Below are positions 28,661-36,978 of a stretch of DNA of 64,000 bases, piece by piece. Position numbers and translations under genes: made by a program. This DNA is from an uncultured Helicobacter sp. GTDB lineage: Bacteria; Campylobacterota; Campylobacteria; Campylobacterales; Helicobacteraceae. The stretch is from the NCBI RefSeq assembly GCF_910577135.1, contig NZ_CAJTLL010000001.1, positions 129,806-193,805 of the forward strand, in the 5' to 3' direction. Below the pieces are notes generated by a model that ran no database searches, was not told where the DNA came from, and was given only the letters and a program-made list of their open reading frames with translations. Numbering within the stretch: position 1 is the first letter of the stretch; every line of letters begins with the position of its first letter.

Positions 28661-29389
28661 ATGATAGGCGCATTGCAAAAGATTTCCACCGCGCTCAAAA
28701 GCACACAAACGCCCACTACCTATAATGCCTCATTGCCTATTTTGATTAAGGTATTAGCAAAGCTAAAGGGCGATATGTATCTTTTGCAAATTGGCACACA
28801 AAAGATTGAGACAAAAAGCTATAAGCCCCTGCATATTGGGGAGCGATATTGGGGTGAAATGGGGCGAAGCTCCCTAGGGCATATTGCATTAAAAAACCTC
28901 ATCGCGCAGCCTAAAATTATGGAAATGTTTTTTGACGCACCACTTAAATTTTCATTACAGAATCTGCAGGAAATGGGAGAAAAGAGTGATATTTTTGAAG
29001 GATTTAGAGATTTTTTGAGCTATAAACTCGCAGAAGCAAAAAGCAGGGAGGAGTTCATTTTTTTAAGCCATCTTTTGCTTGGACTAAAACATGGTGTGCT
29101 AAGCCTTGTGATTGATGAGAAAAATGAAGTGTTACAAATGAAAAGATATGGCACGAACAAAGTGCGATTTAGCGCAATAATGCCGCTTTTGGGGATTGTG
29201 GAGGGGGAAATTGGTGTGCATAAAGAGGGCAATACGCTTGATATGAAAGTGCTTTATCAAAGCACAAAAACGCTCCTTGAGCAGAATTTGAATAAACTTA
29301 AGGGCTTTAAGATTGGCAAAATCAGCATTAATACCCACCTTAGCCCATTCTATGAGTATAAAGAAGCCCTGCTTGATGTGCGCGGATAA
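28661..29389 (+). CDS. Conserved Helicobacter hypothetical protein (HP0842-like position)
   Basis: A 242-residue soluble protein with no motif I recognise. It begins MIGALQKISTALKST, has no signal peptide or membrane helix, and contains alternating charged and hydrophobic strands toward the C-terminus (IVEGEIGVHKEGNTLDMKVLY). It lies 12 bases after coaBC and is probably cotranscribed. A similarly placed gene exists in H. pylori. A structural or flagellum-related role cannot be argued from this sequence. Confidence 0.6.
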   Translation: MIGALQKISTALKSTQTPTTYNASLPILIKVLAKLKGDMYLLQIGTQKIETKSYKPLHIGERYWGEMGRSSLGHIALKNLIAQPKIMEMFFDAPLKFSLQNLQEMGEKSDIFEGFRDFLSYKLAEAKSREEFIFLSHLLLGLKHGVLSLVIDEKNEVLQMKRYGTNKVRFSAIMPLLGIVEGEIGVHKEGNTLDMKVLYQSTKTLLEQNLNKLKGFKIGKISINTHLSPFYEYKEALLDVRG

Positions 29390-29974
29390 TGAGACAATGC
29401 TTTAGCTTTTGTGTCTGCATAGCTTTATCATATAGCCCTATTTTTTAGAGCACTTCATCTTGTAGAGCAAAACTTACAAATACCTAAAAAGCAGACTTTA
29501 GCTAAAGCTAATGCTTTACTATCATAGCGTTTGCAAATATAGCTTCACATTTTGTTTCTTTTGCTGTGCGGATATATTATCCCCCTCCTTTTGGAGATTA
29601 CCTTGCCTTGCCTTTCTTTTCTCCACTCCTTAAGAGAGATTCCTTTCTCTATTCCCCCTCCCACAAGGGAAGGGGCTTTTTTGTTCTCCTTCTATTATAG
29701 AGTTTATATTGTTTTATCCTCCCTTGCAGAATTTCTTTCACCTTTTGTTCCCCCCCTCCCAAAGCGAAGGGGGTTAGGGGATGGGAATAAAAATATATTT
29801 AATTAAAGAGAGTAGGAGAATTTAAAGTCTTTCCCCTTAAGTGAAGCATATCGTTGAATCGGGGGGGGGATATATTCAAACGTGGGTAGTGTGTGGGAGG
29901 AAGATCTTAAAGATTCTAAGCAAAGAGAGAAAGCGTTTTGCATTTTTATAGTTTTCTATAAAAATTAAGCGGTA
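29390..29974. other. 585-base convergent intergenic region with C/G-rich repeats
   Basis: No supportable gene. It holds several runs of the type CCCCCTCC(C) paired with GGGAGGGG-like arms (near 29580, 29654, 29754), a G9 tract at 29861-29869, and AT-rich filler. An 84-codon open frame (29552-29806) is rich in Pro, Arg and Gly from the repeats and is not believable as a protein. Confidence 0.6.
29654..29682 (+). terminator. C/G-rich hairpin with T run
   Basis: CCCCCTCCC-ACAA-GGGAAGGGG forms a nine-pair stem with one mismatch, followed by C and six Ts. It looks like a rho-independent terminator or a dispersed hairpin repeat, although the nearest + strand gene ended about 265 bases earlier. Confidence 0.45.
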
Positions 29975-30307
29975 TTAATGTGAATCTTGATATTTCTCTC
30001 CCCAACTTTTAAGCGCATCAAGCACACTCTCTAGGCTTTGCCCTAGCTCTGTGAGAGAATACTCCACTTTTGGTGGCACTTGCGGATATACCTTGCGCTT
30101 AATGAGCTTTGCTGCTTCAAGTTCTCGTAGATTCTGTGTGAGCACATTTTGGGATATATTTTGATTTTTTGTCTCACTCGCTAGTTTTTTAAGCTCCCCA
30201 AATCGCTTTGTGCCACTGAGTAAATCGCGTATGATGATAAGCTTCCATTTGTTACCAATAAGATTGAGGCTTGTCTCCACAGGACAGGGTGAAACATAGG
30301 CATTCAT
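29975..30307 (-). CDS. HxlR family winged-helix transcriptional regulator
   Basis: A 110-residue HxlR-type regulator. CPVETSLNLIGNKWKLIIIRDLL is the family start with the single conserved redox-type Cys. KRFGELKKL, ISQNVLTQNLRELEAAKLI and VEYSLTELGQSL form the winged helix. Such proteins usually sense electrophiles or oxidants and control an adjacent oxidoreductase. The gene is divergent from a NAD(P)-binding oxidoreductase with 180 bases between, which is the classic arrangement and makes that gene its likely target. Confidence 0.9.
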   Translation of the reverse strand: MNAYVSPCPVETSLNLIGNKWKLIIIRDLLSGTKRFGELKKLASETKNQNISQNVLTQNLRELEAAKLIKRKVYPQVPPKVEYSLTELGQSLESVLDALKSWGEKYQDSH

Positions 30308-30487
30308 CTACACTCCTTATAAAAAATCTATAAAAATTATATCACAGATTTTCCCTATTTTACATAAAGGTATAGAAAATCTAACTACATTATAATTTTA
30401 TACCTACTTGATTTTAATAACTAAGTGTATTTATAATGCTAAGTGCAAAAATCATTTTGCAATGTTTTATTATATTAAGGAGCATCA

Positions 30488-31132
30488 ATGAAAATAGCGA
30501 TTTTATGTGCGAGTGGTAAAAGTGGCAGATGTGTATTAGAAGCAGCATTAAGGGCAAACTTGGAGATTGTGGCATTTGTCCGTAATCGCGCAAAGGCGGA
30601 TTTCCCCGCAAATGTAAAGCTTGTAGAAAAGGATATTTTCGCATTAGATTCACAAGATTTGCAGGGCTTTGATGTGATTGTCGATGCCTTTGCTGAATGG
30701 GTCAATTTAGAGCTGCATATAAAGCATATCAAGCATTTAGTGCAGATTTTGCAAGGCAATAAGGCGCGATTTATCATCGTGGGCGGTGCGGGAAGTCTCT
30801 ATATGGAGAGTTCGCACACTACAAGGCTTATGGATACGCCTGATTTTCCAGCTGAATATTTAGGCGTGGCAAAGGCTACGGCTGATGTGCTAGCATTTAT
30901 CCGCACACAAGATTCTCTTAATTGGCTTTATATCTCCCCTGCGGCGATATATGACTTTGAGGGGGCAGAGAGTGGCAAATACGAGATTATAGGCGAGGAA
31001 TTTAAGCTAAATGCGCAAAATCAAAGCTATATTAGTTACAAAGATTATGCTCTAGCGCTTATTGAGATTGCTACAAACACAAATTTTGAAAGCAAATATG
31101 CTAAGAGGCGCATTTCACTCCTTGCAAAATAA
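30488..31132 (+). CDS. NAD(P)-dependent epimerase/oxidoreductase (NmrA/YwnB-like SDR)
   Basis: A 214-residue atypical short-chain dehydrogenase. MKIAILCASGKSGRCVLEAAL is the nucleotide-binding motif (GxxGxxG-like), then VAFVRNRAKA and VKLVEKDIF. DVIVDAFAEW and IVGGAGSLYME follow, and the late WLYISPAAIYDFEG block resembles the YwnB/YtfG group. The substrate is unknown. AAGGAG precedes the ATG. Its promoter region is shared with the divergent HxlR gene, so it is probably induced by electrophile or oxidant stress (inference). Confidence 0.8.
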   Translation: MKIAILCASGKSGRCVLEAALRANLEIVAFVRNRAKADFPANVKLVEKDIFALDSQDLQGFDVIVDAFAEWVNLELHIKHIKHLVQILQGNKARFIIVGGAGSLYMESSHTTRLMDTPDFPAEYLGVAKATADVLAFIRTQDSLNWLYISPAAIYDFEGAESGKYEIIGEEFKLNAQNQSYISYKDYALALIEIATNTNFESKYAKRRISLLAK

Positions 31133-31280
31133 TTAGGGCTTTAGCCCACTGCTTAACTGCAAAAAAATGCGAGGATTGCAAAATTATTAGCAAGATACGT
31201 GGGGGATGAGTGTGTTATTGAGGTTATTAAATCGCCCATAAATAAAAAAAGGGGGCATTGGCAACACTTGGTAAAGCTTT

Positions 31281-31673
31281 TCAATCAAAATCGATAATCT
31301 TGCACTCACCTTTATCTATGAGTTCTTGCCTAAGATTTGTTAGATAGGAAGTGAGGTTACCTATCATAGCAGTTTGTAACTCTTGCACTTTGATTAAAAC
31401 TTCATTCTCTCTATGGTAGCTTTTACCATTTATGTCAGTGAAGGATACGACATCGTAGCTACAACGCGTTTCTGCATATACATTATCTATATATTGGCAA
31501 ATAAATTTAGATTTCTCATCGGCATTGTATTCCCTGTTTGTTACCCTAAATTCAATCTTGCCTCCGTTCATATACTCTTCCCACGACTTATCTTTACAAA
31601 CATATCTATCCTTTGCGTATAGAGATGAACCCATTACCAAACCTAAACCTAAAGTTAAAACTAATCTTTTCAT
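31281..31673 (-). CDS. Hypothetical exported protein of the rmuC-like cluster
   Basis: A 130-residue protein with a clear signal peptide (MKRLVLTLGLGLVMGSSLYA) and a small mature domain with four cysteines (YVCKD, FICQY, TRCSY, GECKI) that could make two disulfides. I do not recognise the family. GAGGAG lies before its ATG, and it begins right after the ancestral end of the frameshifted gene upstream, so it is the last gene of the rmuC-like operon. Confidence 0.6.
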   Translation of the reverse strand: MKRLVLTLGLGLVMGSSLYAKDRYVCKDKSWEEYMNGGKIEFRVTNREYNADEKSKFICQYIDNVYAETRCSYDVVSFTDINGKSYHRENEVLIKVQELQTAMIGNLTSYLTNLRQELIDKGECKIIDFD

Positions 31674-31675
31674 AT

Positions 31676-32346
31676 TTACTCCTCATTAAATACCATTGAT
31701 TTACAATAGAATATATCTCCATTATTAACTGCTGCGCTGGTAGTTCTATATTTTCCTATAAACTTAAAGCCTGTGGTTTTATTAAGCATAATAAAATCTA
31801 CATTATCAAATATACCAAACTTACCAAAGAATTGTATCGCCTCTCCAATACCTCATCTTTAAATGAAGTAAGGATATTGTATATATAATCTTTCTCTGCT
31901 GTGTATTTGATATTTTTTTCAAATAGGCTCGTGCTGCTCTTTATGGGATTAAGCATAATGATATTGCCCTCTATCTTTTCAAACTCTAGCTTGCCTCTCT
32001 CTGTCTTATTAACTTTTTGCTTATAAGATAAGTGCTTCATATTCTTAGATACTCTTAAGGGCATACAATCTTTTGGATTGCTATGCTCACCTTGATAAAA
32101 AGCTATTTGATAAGTATTGAGATTTTTTATACTATCAATATTAACTAGCATATCTACTATCGCGCCAAAGGTAGTGAAACCTTTTTGAGTGATGAGTTCT
32201 CTATCACGCCAAGTTTTAAAGCTTAATATTTCCCATACCTCGCTCACATCTACTTCTAAATAATAGAGTAATAGCAATATGGGGAGCGCTGGTATGGCTA
32301 AAACTAGCACTATAAGCCAAATAAAGCAATAGTATAAAAAATTCAT
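31676..32346 (-). pseudogene. Frameshifted hypothetical membrane protein
   Basis: From the ATG at 32346 the frame runs 182 codons to a stop at 31798, with an N-terminal membrane helix (FLYYCFIWLIVLVLAIPALPILLLL). The sense continues in another frame, from about 31845 to a TAA at 31676-31678, and reads EAIQFFGKFGIFDNVDF through to SMVFNEE. Restoring one base near 31841-31847 gives a smooth VLEEAIQFF junction and a protein of about 222 residues that stops two bases before the next gene. The family is unknown. Either the gene is disrupted or the assembly has a base error. Confidence 0.6.
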
Positions 32347-32681
32347 TTCTTACCCTCATATTGCTTCACTACTGCTTCTCCACCTGCATTATAAACTTTG
32401 TTTGCAGATTCTCTGCCTCGTTTGCTAATATAAGCACTCAACGTTGCCTGTTCATCTGGAGTGAGATTATCCATATGTTCTTTTCTGCAATCTCGTTCAA
32501 ATACGTCACTTAACTTATAATACGTTTCAACATCAAGTGATTTTGGTAATTGTAAAAGTTTTTGCCCCATACACTCAAAAACCTTATAGCCAAGTCCAAA
32601 CAATAATGATTCTGCTAATTTATCGTCATCATTTGCCATAGCACCTGCTACTAAAAATCCTGCTAAAATTAACTTTTTCAT
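32343..32681 (-). CDS. Hypothetical small exported protein
   Basis: A 112-residue protein. The ATG at 32681 is chosen because GGAGACAG sits just upstream and it begins a signal-like segment (MKKLILAGFLVAGAMA). Upstream in-frame starts lie inside rmuC. The mature part is helical and charged with two cysteines (FECMGQ, RDCRKE), and ends KVYNAGGEAVVKQYEGKK. I recognise no family. It overlaps the next gene by 4 bases and lies 25 bases after rmuC. Confidence 0.6.
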   Translation of the reverse strand: MKKLILAGFLVAGAMANDDDKLAESLLFGLGYKVFECMGQKLLQLPKSLDVETYYKLSDVFERDCRKEHMDNLTPDEQATLSAYISKRGRESANKVYNAGGEAVVKQYEGKK

Positions 32682-32706
32682 TCTGTCTCCTTTTATTTCG
32701 TCCATA

Positions 32707-34248
32707 TTACTCTCCTTCAACATTGGGTAGGTTTTTCTTAGGTGTAGCTCCAAAATTTTTAAGCGACTCAAATTTGCCACACAAGTTCCCTCTGCCACTC
32801 ACAAGTTGCTTATCTAGCTTGTCAATATCGTCTCCTAAAGATTTGAAATGTTTTTGAATGCCCTGAAAACTTTCAATTGCAGTGGCAAACTTTTCATAAA
32901 AAGCATTAATCTCTTTAAATGCGCTTTGCACACTTTTTTCTCGTTGAATGTATGTCCAGCTTATATGAATAGTCTTTAATGCCATAAAAAGTGTATGAGG
33001 AGTAACTAAGTATATTTTTTTGCTATACGCATATTGATAAATGTTATGGTCTGCCGAGAGTGCTAGGTCTAAGATATTGTTGTATGGTAAAAAAAGCAAA
33101 ACATAATCATAGGTGTAGTCATTAAACTCTCTATAAGGTTTATCAGCAAGTTCATCTATACGATATTTCAGGTTTTTAGCTATCTCCTTTGCTATACGAC
33201 TTTCCAGCTCCATATCAGAATCTGAAGTTAACGTTAAGTCATCGGGTAAAGGAAATTTAGAATCAATAATAATATTCCGCCTTTTATTATCATTTTCTGC
33301 ACCACCATCTAAGAATACTACAGCATCGGGCTTATATCCTTTGTTTCCGTCTTTGAAATGTGTTTGAAGTTTATATTGCTCACCCTCAATAAGCCCACTA
33401 TTTTCTAAAACATTTTTAAGCTGTATTTCTCCAAAATTGCCTCTTACCTTTTTGTCTCCTTTAAGAATCTTGCTTAATGATTCTGTAGTTTCCTGCATTG
33501 TTCTAGCATATTCAAACACACTTTTAATCTGTCCTTTTAGATTGGCTTCATTTTCTCTCAAATTAACCGAATATTCTTGGATAGTCTTTTTAATAGGTAT
33601 AAAAACATCATCTAATGCTTTTTTAGAATCCCTATTAAATATCAGTTCCACTTTCTTGAGTACATTATCATCTTGTAGTTTAATGTATTTTTCTAGTCCT
33701 TTTTGAATACTTTCAAACATATCTTTATGTTGTGCTTTTTCCCTCTCGATATCGTTATTTAATTCATTAATACGTTTTTCATTTGCCTCATTTGTCGCCT
33801 TAAATCTTGCATTATCATCTTTTATGCTTTGATTTTCTTTTCTTATTTGTTCTATATGTTCTTCTAGTTCTCCAATATTTTTATTTAAATTACAAATTTG
33901 CACTTCTTTATTTTTATTGTCTGCTTCAAGTTTTATCTTGTATTCGTGTATGGTGCTGTAATTTTCTTCAATAGTGTTTTTATCTTTATTCATCTGCTCA
34001 GCCTGCCTTAACAATTCTTCGATACGTTCATTTTTGTGTTTATTTTCTGCCTCAAGCTTTATTTTTGTTTCTTGTGCAATATCGCAAACCTCTTTCATTG
34101 CATATTTTTCTTTGCTCAGTCTTTCAATTTCTATTTCCAACTCTTCGTATTTTGTTTCAATTTTAATTTTTTCTGTATATGTGCTAACAAATTTATAAAC
34201 ACAAATAACTGCTAATATTAGAACACACGTAATTGCAAAATAGATCAT
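32707..34248 (-). CDS. rmuC: RmuC family protein
   Basis: A 513-residue RmuC-type protein. An N-terminal membrane helix (IYFAITCVLILAVICVYKF) is followed by a coiled coil to about residue 190 (repeats such as TKIKLEAENKHKNERIEELL and YKIKLEADNKNKEVQI), then the nuclease-like RmuC domain. Motifs there are KVRGNFGEIQLKNVLENSGL, KPDAVVFLDGG, IIIDSKFPL and YVLLFLPYN. The PD/DSK positions fit the restriction-endonuclease fold. RmuC limits recombination at inverted repeats in E. coli. A tandem repeat in the coiled coil is visible. It heads an operon with three small unknown proteins. Confidence 0.88.
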   Translation of the reverse strand: MIYFAITCVLILAVICVYKFVSTYTEKIKIETKYEELEIEIERLSKEKYAMKEVCDIAQETKIKLEAENKHKNERIEELLRQAEQMNKDKNTIEENYSTIHEYKIKLEADNKNKEVQICNLNKNIGELEEHIEQIRKENQSIKDDNARFKATNEANEKRINELNNDIEREKAQHKDMFESIQKGLEKYIKLQDDNVLKKVELIFNRDSKKALDDVFIPIKKTIQEYSVNLRENEANLKGQIKSVFEYARTMQETTESLSKILKGDKKVRGNFGEIQLKNVLENSGLIEGEQYKLQTHFKDGNKGYKPDAVVFLDGGAENDNKRRNIIIDSKFPLPDDLTLTSDSDMELESRIAKEIAKNLKYRIDELADKPYREFNDYTYDYVLLFLPYNNILDLALSADHNIYQYAYSKKIYLVTPHTLFMALKTIHISWTYIQREKSVQSAFKEINAFYEKFATAIESFQGIQKHFKSLGDDIDKLDKQLVSGRGNLCGKFESLKNFGATPKKNLPNVEGE

Positions 34249-34269
34249 TTGACTTTCTCCTTATGTATT

Positions 34270-34283
34270 TATCCCATAGGATA
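34270..34283. promoter_or_regulatory. Operator-like site 1 (near rmuC)
   Basis: TATCCCATAGGATA, an inverted repeat (TATCC-CATA-GGATA), lies 22 bases before the rmuC start. An identical 14-base copy lies at 34324, 54 bases away, close to five helical turns. The arrangement suits cooperative binding by the divergent XRE regulator. Confidence 0.6.
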
Positions 34284-34323
34284 TATGAAAACACATTTTA
34301 ACTTTGTAAAGTGCGTTATTCAA

Positions 34324-34337
34324 TATCCCATAGGATA
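34324..34337. promoter_or_regulatory. Operator-like site 2 (near XRE gene)
   Basis: This is the second identical copy of TATCCCATAGGATA, 25 bases before the ATG of the XRE regulator. Each divergent gene therefore has one copy next to its start, consistent with joint repression and autoregulation. Binding is inferred. Confidence 0.6.
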
Positions 34338-34362
34338 AGCTTTCTGTATCATCGGGGGAGTT

Positions 34363-34617
34363 ATGCAAAATGGCTTTGGTAACGCCACGCAAGAAGAGAT
34401 TCTAGCCTTTCATACACGCATATCACGTAAGATTCGCTCTTTACGTGAGGAGCGAGGAGTCTCGCAGCTTGACTTAGCTCTTGATATAGGCATTAAATCC
34501 GTAGCCTTTTATTCTAATTGTGAGAATAATCGCTATGGCAAACACTTCAACCTAGAGCATTGCTACAAAATCGCTAAATCCCTTGAAGTAGATATTACAG
34601 AGTTTTTTATGCTTTAA
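34363..34617 (+). CDS. XRE family helix-turn-helix regulator
   Basis: An 84-residue HTH_3 protein: ISRKIRSLREERGVSQLDLALDIGIKSVAFYSNCENNR is the DNA-binding unit, followed by the NLEHCYKIAKSLEVDITEFF helix of the Cro/C1 type. No second domain is present. GGGGGAG precedes the ATG. It is divergent from rmuC with 114 bases between starts, and the gap holds two identical inverted repeats that are its probable operators. Confidence 0.85.
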   Translation: MQNGFGNATQEEILAFHTRISRKIRSLREERGVSQLDLALDIGIKSVAFYSNCENNRYGKHFNLEHCYKIAKSLEVDITEFFML

Positions 34618-34651
34618 TTTAGGCTTTTGTATGTAATAATGGAGGATTGAT

Positions 34652-34686
34652 AATAGAAATTCTAAACCTTAGAATCTCACTTGATG
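34652..34686. repeat. Dispersed intergenic repeat, copy A
   Basis: A 35-base segment containing TCTAAACCTTAGAA and CTCACTTGATG. The reverse complement at 52997-53030 carries the same two blocks with about two differences. A nearby GCAAAGGCACAATAGATT (34893) also matches the other end of that copy. Confidence 0.6.
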
Positions 34687-34912
34687 ATTCACACGAAGTG
34701 CTAATCCATACCTGTAAATTGCGTTGGCAAGTCATCAAGTGCAACCTTTTTCCCTCGTGGCTTTGCCACTGCGGGATTTGCCCCTTTTAAGGGGTTGCAT
34801 GGCGGAAATGGGGGCTTAGCTCCCATTTACAAGACCTTTGTAGCAGCTTTAGCCACATACAACACGCAGTGTTTTATCCACACTTGCAAATAGCAAAGGC
34901 ACAATAGATTAG

Positions 34913-34929
34913 AGCATAGAATCTATGCT
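34913..34929 (-). terminator. Palindrome after ureH
   Basis: AGCATAGA-A-TCTATGCT is an 8-base perfect inverted repeat 16 bases beyond the ureH stop. It may end the urease transcript, but no U-rich tail follows on the minus strand. Confidence 0.4.
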
Positions 34930-34944
34930 AAGATAAAACTTAAG

Positions 34945-35703
34945 CTATTTCAATAGACTTTCTTTAAAATCAAGCAAGATTTCACTTTCATTGGCTAGAG
35001 CTTTGATAAGTATAACATCTCCGTGAGAGCTTATGCCGGCATTAAGCTTTGAATCTAAAACCTTAGCCTTTAATGCCTCCTTATCTATGCTTTTATCAAA
35101 GATAATGTAGCTTAAAAGATGTGTATGATGATAAAACATACAAAGGCTTTGAAGTGGCATTTGCGCAGGGATAAGCCTCATATTTTCAAAAAATATAAGT
35201 TTATTTTGAGCATAAAGGGCAATTTTTGAAGCAAATTGTTTAAAGGCAAATGTCTCACCTATCGCAACCCTACCCGCACAAAAGATTTCATCATAATAGA
35301 ATCTACAATCCTCGTGTAAAAATACATTTGTATGTGCCTCAAAGGAGGAATTTTCAAAAGGAATGCAAGGCAGGGGAGAATAGCGCAAAAAAGCATCTTT
35401 TTCTACGACTATTTGCGTGTTTCTTTGGGCTTTGCCATCTTGTGTATTATGTATTTTCTCATAGCTTTGGGTGCTAAGGAGTATTTTGCTTTTTTCACCT
35501 ATGCGTAAGTGTATTTCTTGCGTATCATCTTTCATTAACCCAGCAGAGACACACAGCAGCATAATCTCGGCAAAATCCCCATACTCTAGGGGCTGTATAA
35601 TTTTAAAAGGTGGAGTGAAAAATACTTTATCTATGATATTTTTATTATCTGCTCCTACCTTTGTTATGAGCTCTAGCACACTTTTTTGCGGAAAGTTACT
35701 CAT
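34945..35703 (-). CDS. ureH: Urease accessory protein UreH (UreD family)
   Basis: About 252 residues. UreH/UreD is the chaperone that binds apo-urease and recruits UreF and UreG for nickel delivery. Typical segments are FFTPPFKIIQPLEYGDFAEIMLLCVSAGLM near residue 27, EDCRFYYDEIFCAGRVAIGE, and a LLSYIIFDKS strand. The ATG at 35703, two bases after the ureG stop, is preferred over an upstream Met that lies inside ureG. It is the last gene of the urease operon. Confidence 0.93.
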   Translation of the reverse strand: MSNFPQKSVLELITKVGADNKNIIDKVFFTPPFKIIQPLEYGDFAEIMLLCVSAGLMKDDTQEIHLRIGEKSKILLSTQSYEKIHNTQDGKAQRNTQIVVEKDAFLRYSPLPCIPFENSSFEAHTNVFLHEDCRFYYDEIFCAGRVAIGETFAFKQFASKIALYAQNKLIFFENMRLIPAQMPLQSLCMFYHHTHLLSYIIFDKSIDKEALKAKVLDSKLNAGISSHGDVILIKALANESEILLDFKESLLK

Positions 35704-35705
35704 TA

Positions 35706-36305
35706 TTATTTTTCTAAAAGGGCATAAGTTTTTATCCACTCTATTACATCTGCAATCCCCTCTTTTTGGCGGATATTTGTAAAGAGAAATGCCCTATCCC
35801 CTCTCATTTTTTGTGTATCATTTTTCATCACTTCTAGACTTGCTCCTACATACGAAGCTAAGTCAATTTTATTAAGAAGCAATAAATCGGATCGTGTAAT
35901 GCCCGGTCCCCCCTTTCTTGGGATCTTATCTCCCGCGCAAACATCAATAACAAATATCGTAAAATCGGCGAGTTCTGGGCTAAAGGTAGCAGAGAGATTA
36001 TCTCCCCCACTTTCTATAAACACAATATCAAGTTCAGGAAAGCGCTCTAAAAGCTCATCTAAAGCTTCAAGATTCATAGAGGCGTCCTCCCTAATAGCTG
36101 TATGAGGGCAGCCTCCTGTCTCTACACCTATAATTCTCTCCTGTGGTAAAATGGAATTTTTGCTCAAAAATTGCGCATCTTCTTTTGTGTAAATATCATT
36201 TGTAATCACTGCGAGAGAGTATTCCTCGCTCATTGCTCGTGTGAGTGCTTCTATAAGTGCTGTTTTGCCACTTCCTACTGGTCCGCATACGCCTATTTTT
36301 ACCAT
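35706..36305 (-). CDS. ureG: Urease accessory GTPase UreG
   Basis: A 199-residue SIMIBI GTPase. [17 protein letters not shown] is the P-loop, [16 protein letters not shown] holds the CPH nickel-binding motif, [17 protein letters not shown] is the switch region, and LLLNKIDLA is the guanine-specificity motif. GTP hydrolysis drives Ni2+ insertion into urease. AAGGAG is present before the ATG. The length and motifs match H. pylori UreG closely. Confidence 0.98.
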   Translation of the reverse strand: MVKIGVCGPVGSGKTALIEALTRAMSEEYSLAVITNDIYTKEDAQFLSKNSILPQERIIGVETGGCPHTAIREDASMNLEALDELLERFPELDIVFIESGGDNLSATFSPELADFTIFVIDVCAGDKIPRKGGPGITRSDLLLLNKIDLASYVGASLEVMKNDTQKMRGDRAFLFTNIRQKEGIADVIEWIKTYALLEK

Positions 36306-36314
36306 TTATTCTCC

Positions 36315-36977
36315 TTAAGACATATATAATCTTGAGTAGAGATTCTCGTGCTGCATAGCCTTGATTTCCTGATGAGGGCTTATAGCGCAAAAATCTGCTT
36401 CCCCTAAAGTTTCTAACTGTGTATATGCCATATCAAATTCTTTATGCAAACTCATAAGAATCTTTTGCCCTTCACCTTGGGCTAGGGGGATAAGCTTCAC
36501 ACAATTTGTAAGGGTGCTTGATATTTGGGTGTATATGTAGTGCTTTATGCAATCTTTGGGTTTAAAATGATGTGATTTGCAAAAGACGCCATAGCATATA
36601 GGATATAAGAAATAATTACTCATCTTGGCATAGTTTAAAAAAAGCTCCTTTTGCCCTTCTTGTGTTATTTGCAGTGTTTTTATGAATCTTATGCCTATTT
36701 TTTGCATAGCATTTCTTGATTCCTCTGCGGCACTTGCTGCGTATAAGAAGGATTCTAGCTCAAGGATTTTCTCTACATTTTTAGATTCTAAAGCAAGTTT
36801 AATACCTAGCATATCTGTATATAAAAATTGTGTGTGTAAATAAGATATGAGATATTCTCTAGCGTCTTTTTGATTCTTTATAGTGCCTAATTGTACATAG
36901 CTTTCTAACCCAAAAGAATGCGTATAGCCTCCTATGGGGAAAAGTGAGTCGTTGATTTGCAAAAGTAAAAAGTTCAT
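36315..36977 (-). CDS. ureF: Urease accessory protein UreF
   Basis: About 220 residues and all-helical. The family start LLLQINDSLFPIGGYTHSFGLESYVQ is clear, and LEQ-like and CxL segments follow. UreF bridges UreG and UreH and acts as a fidelity checkpoint in urease activation. The ATG at 36977, two bases beyond the ureE stop, is preferred to the Met at 36998 inside ureE. It is tightly packed with ureE and ureG. Confidence 0.94.
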   Translation of the reverse strand: MNFLLLQINDSLFPIGGYTHSFGLESYVQLGTIKNQKDAREYLISYLHTQFLYTDMLGIKLALESKNVEKILELESFLYAASAAEESRNAMQKIGIRFIKTLQITQEGQKELFLNYAKMSNYFLYPICYGVFCKSHHFKPKDCIKHYIYTQISSTLTNCVKLIPLAQGEGQKILMSLHKEFDMAYTQLETLGEADFCAISPHQEIKAMQHENLYSRLYMS

Positions 36978-36978
36978 T

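Larger units (their letters stand above)
34618..34944. other. Intergenic region after XRE gene with repeat fragments
   Basis: No gene seen. It contains a repeat fragment shared with 52997-53040 (positions 34652-34686 and 34893-34910), a C/G-rich hairpin-like patch around 34770-34800 (CCCCTTTTAAGGGG), and the palindrome next to ureH. Confidence 0.55.

Noticed and set aside
29552-29806. 84-codon frame rich in Pro, Arg and Gly
   Set aside because: The residues come from C/G-rich repeat DNA, and such frames are common artefacts of dispersed repeats. No ribosome site or conserved pattern.
30308-30487. Possible HxlR operator (ACTT...AAGT) in the divergent gap
   Set aside because: The arms are short and AT-rich repeats abound in this gap. 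It could not be distinguished from chance.
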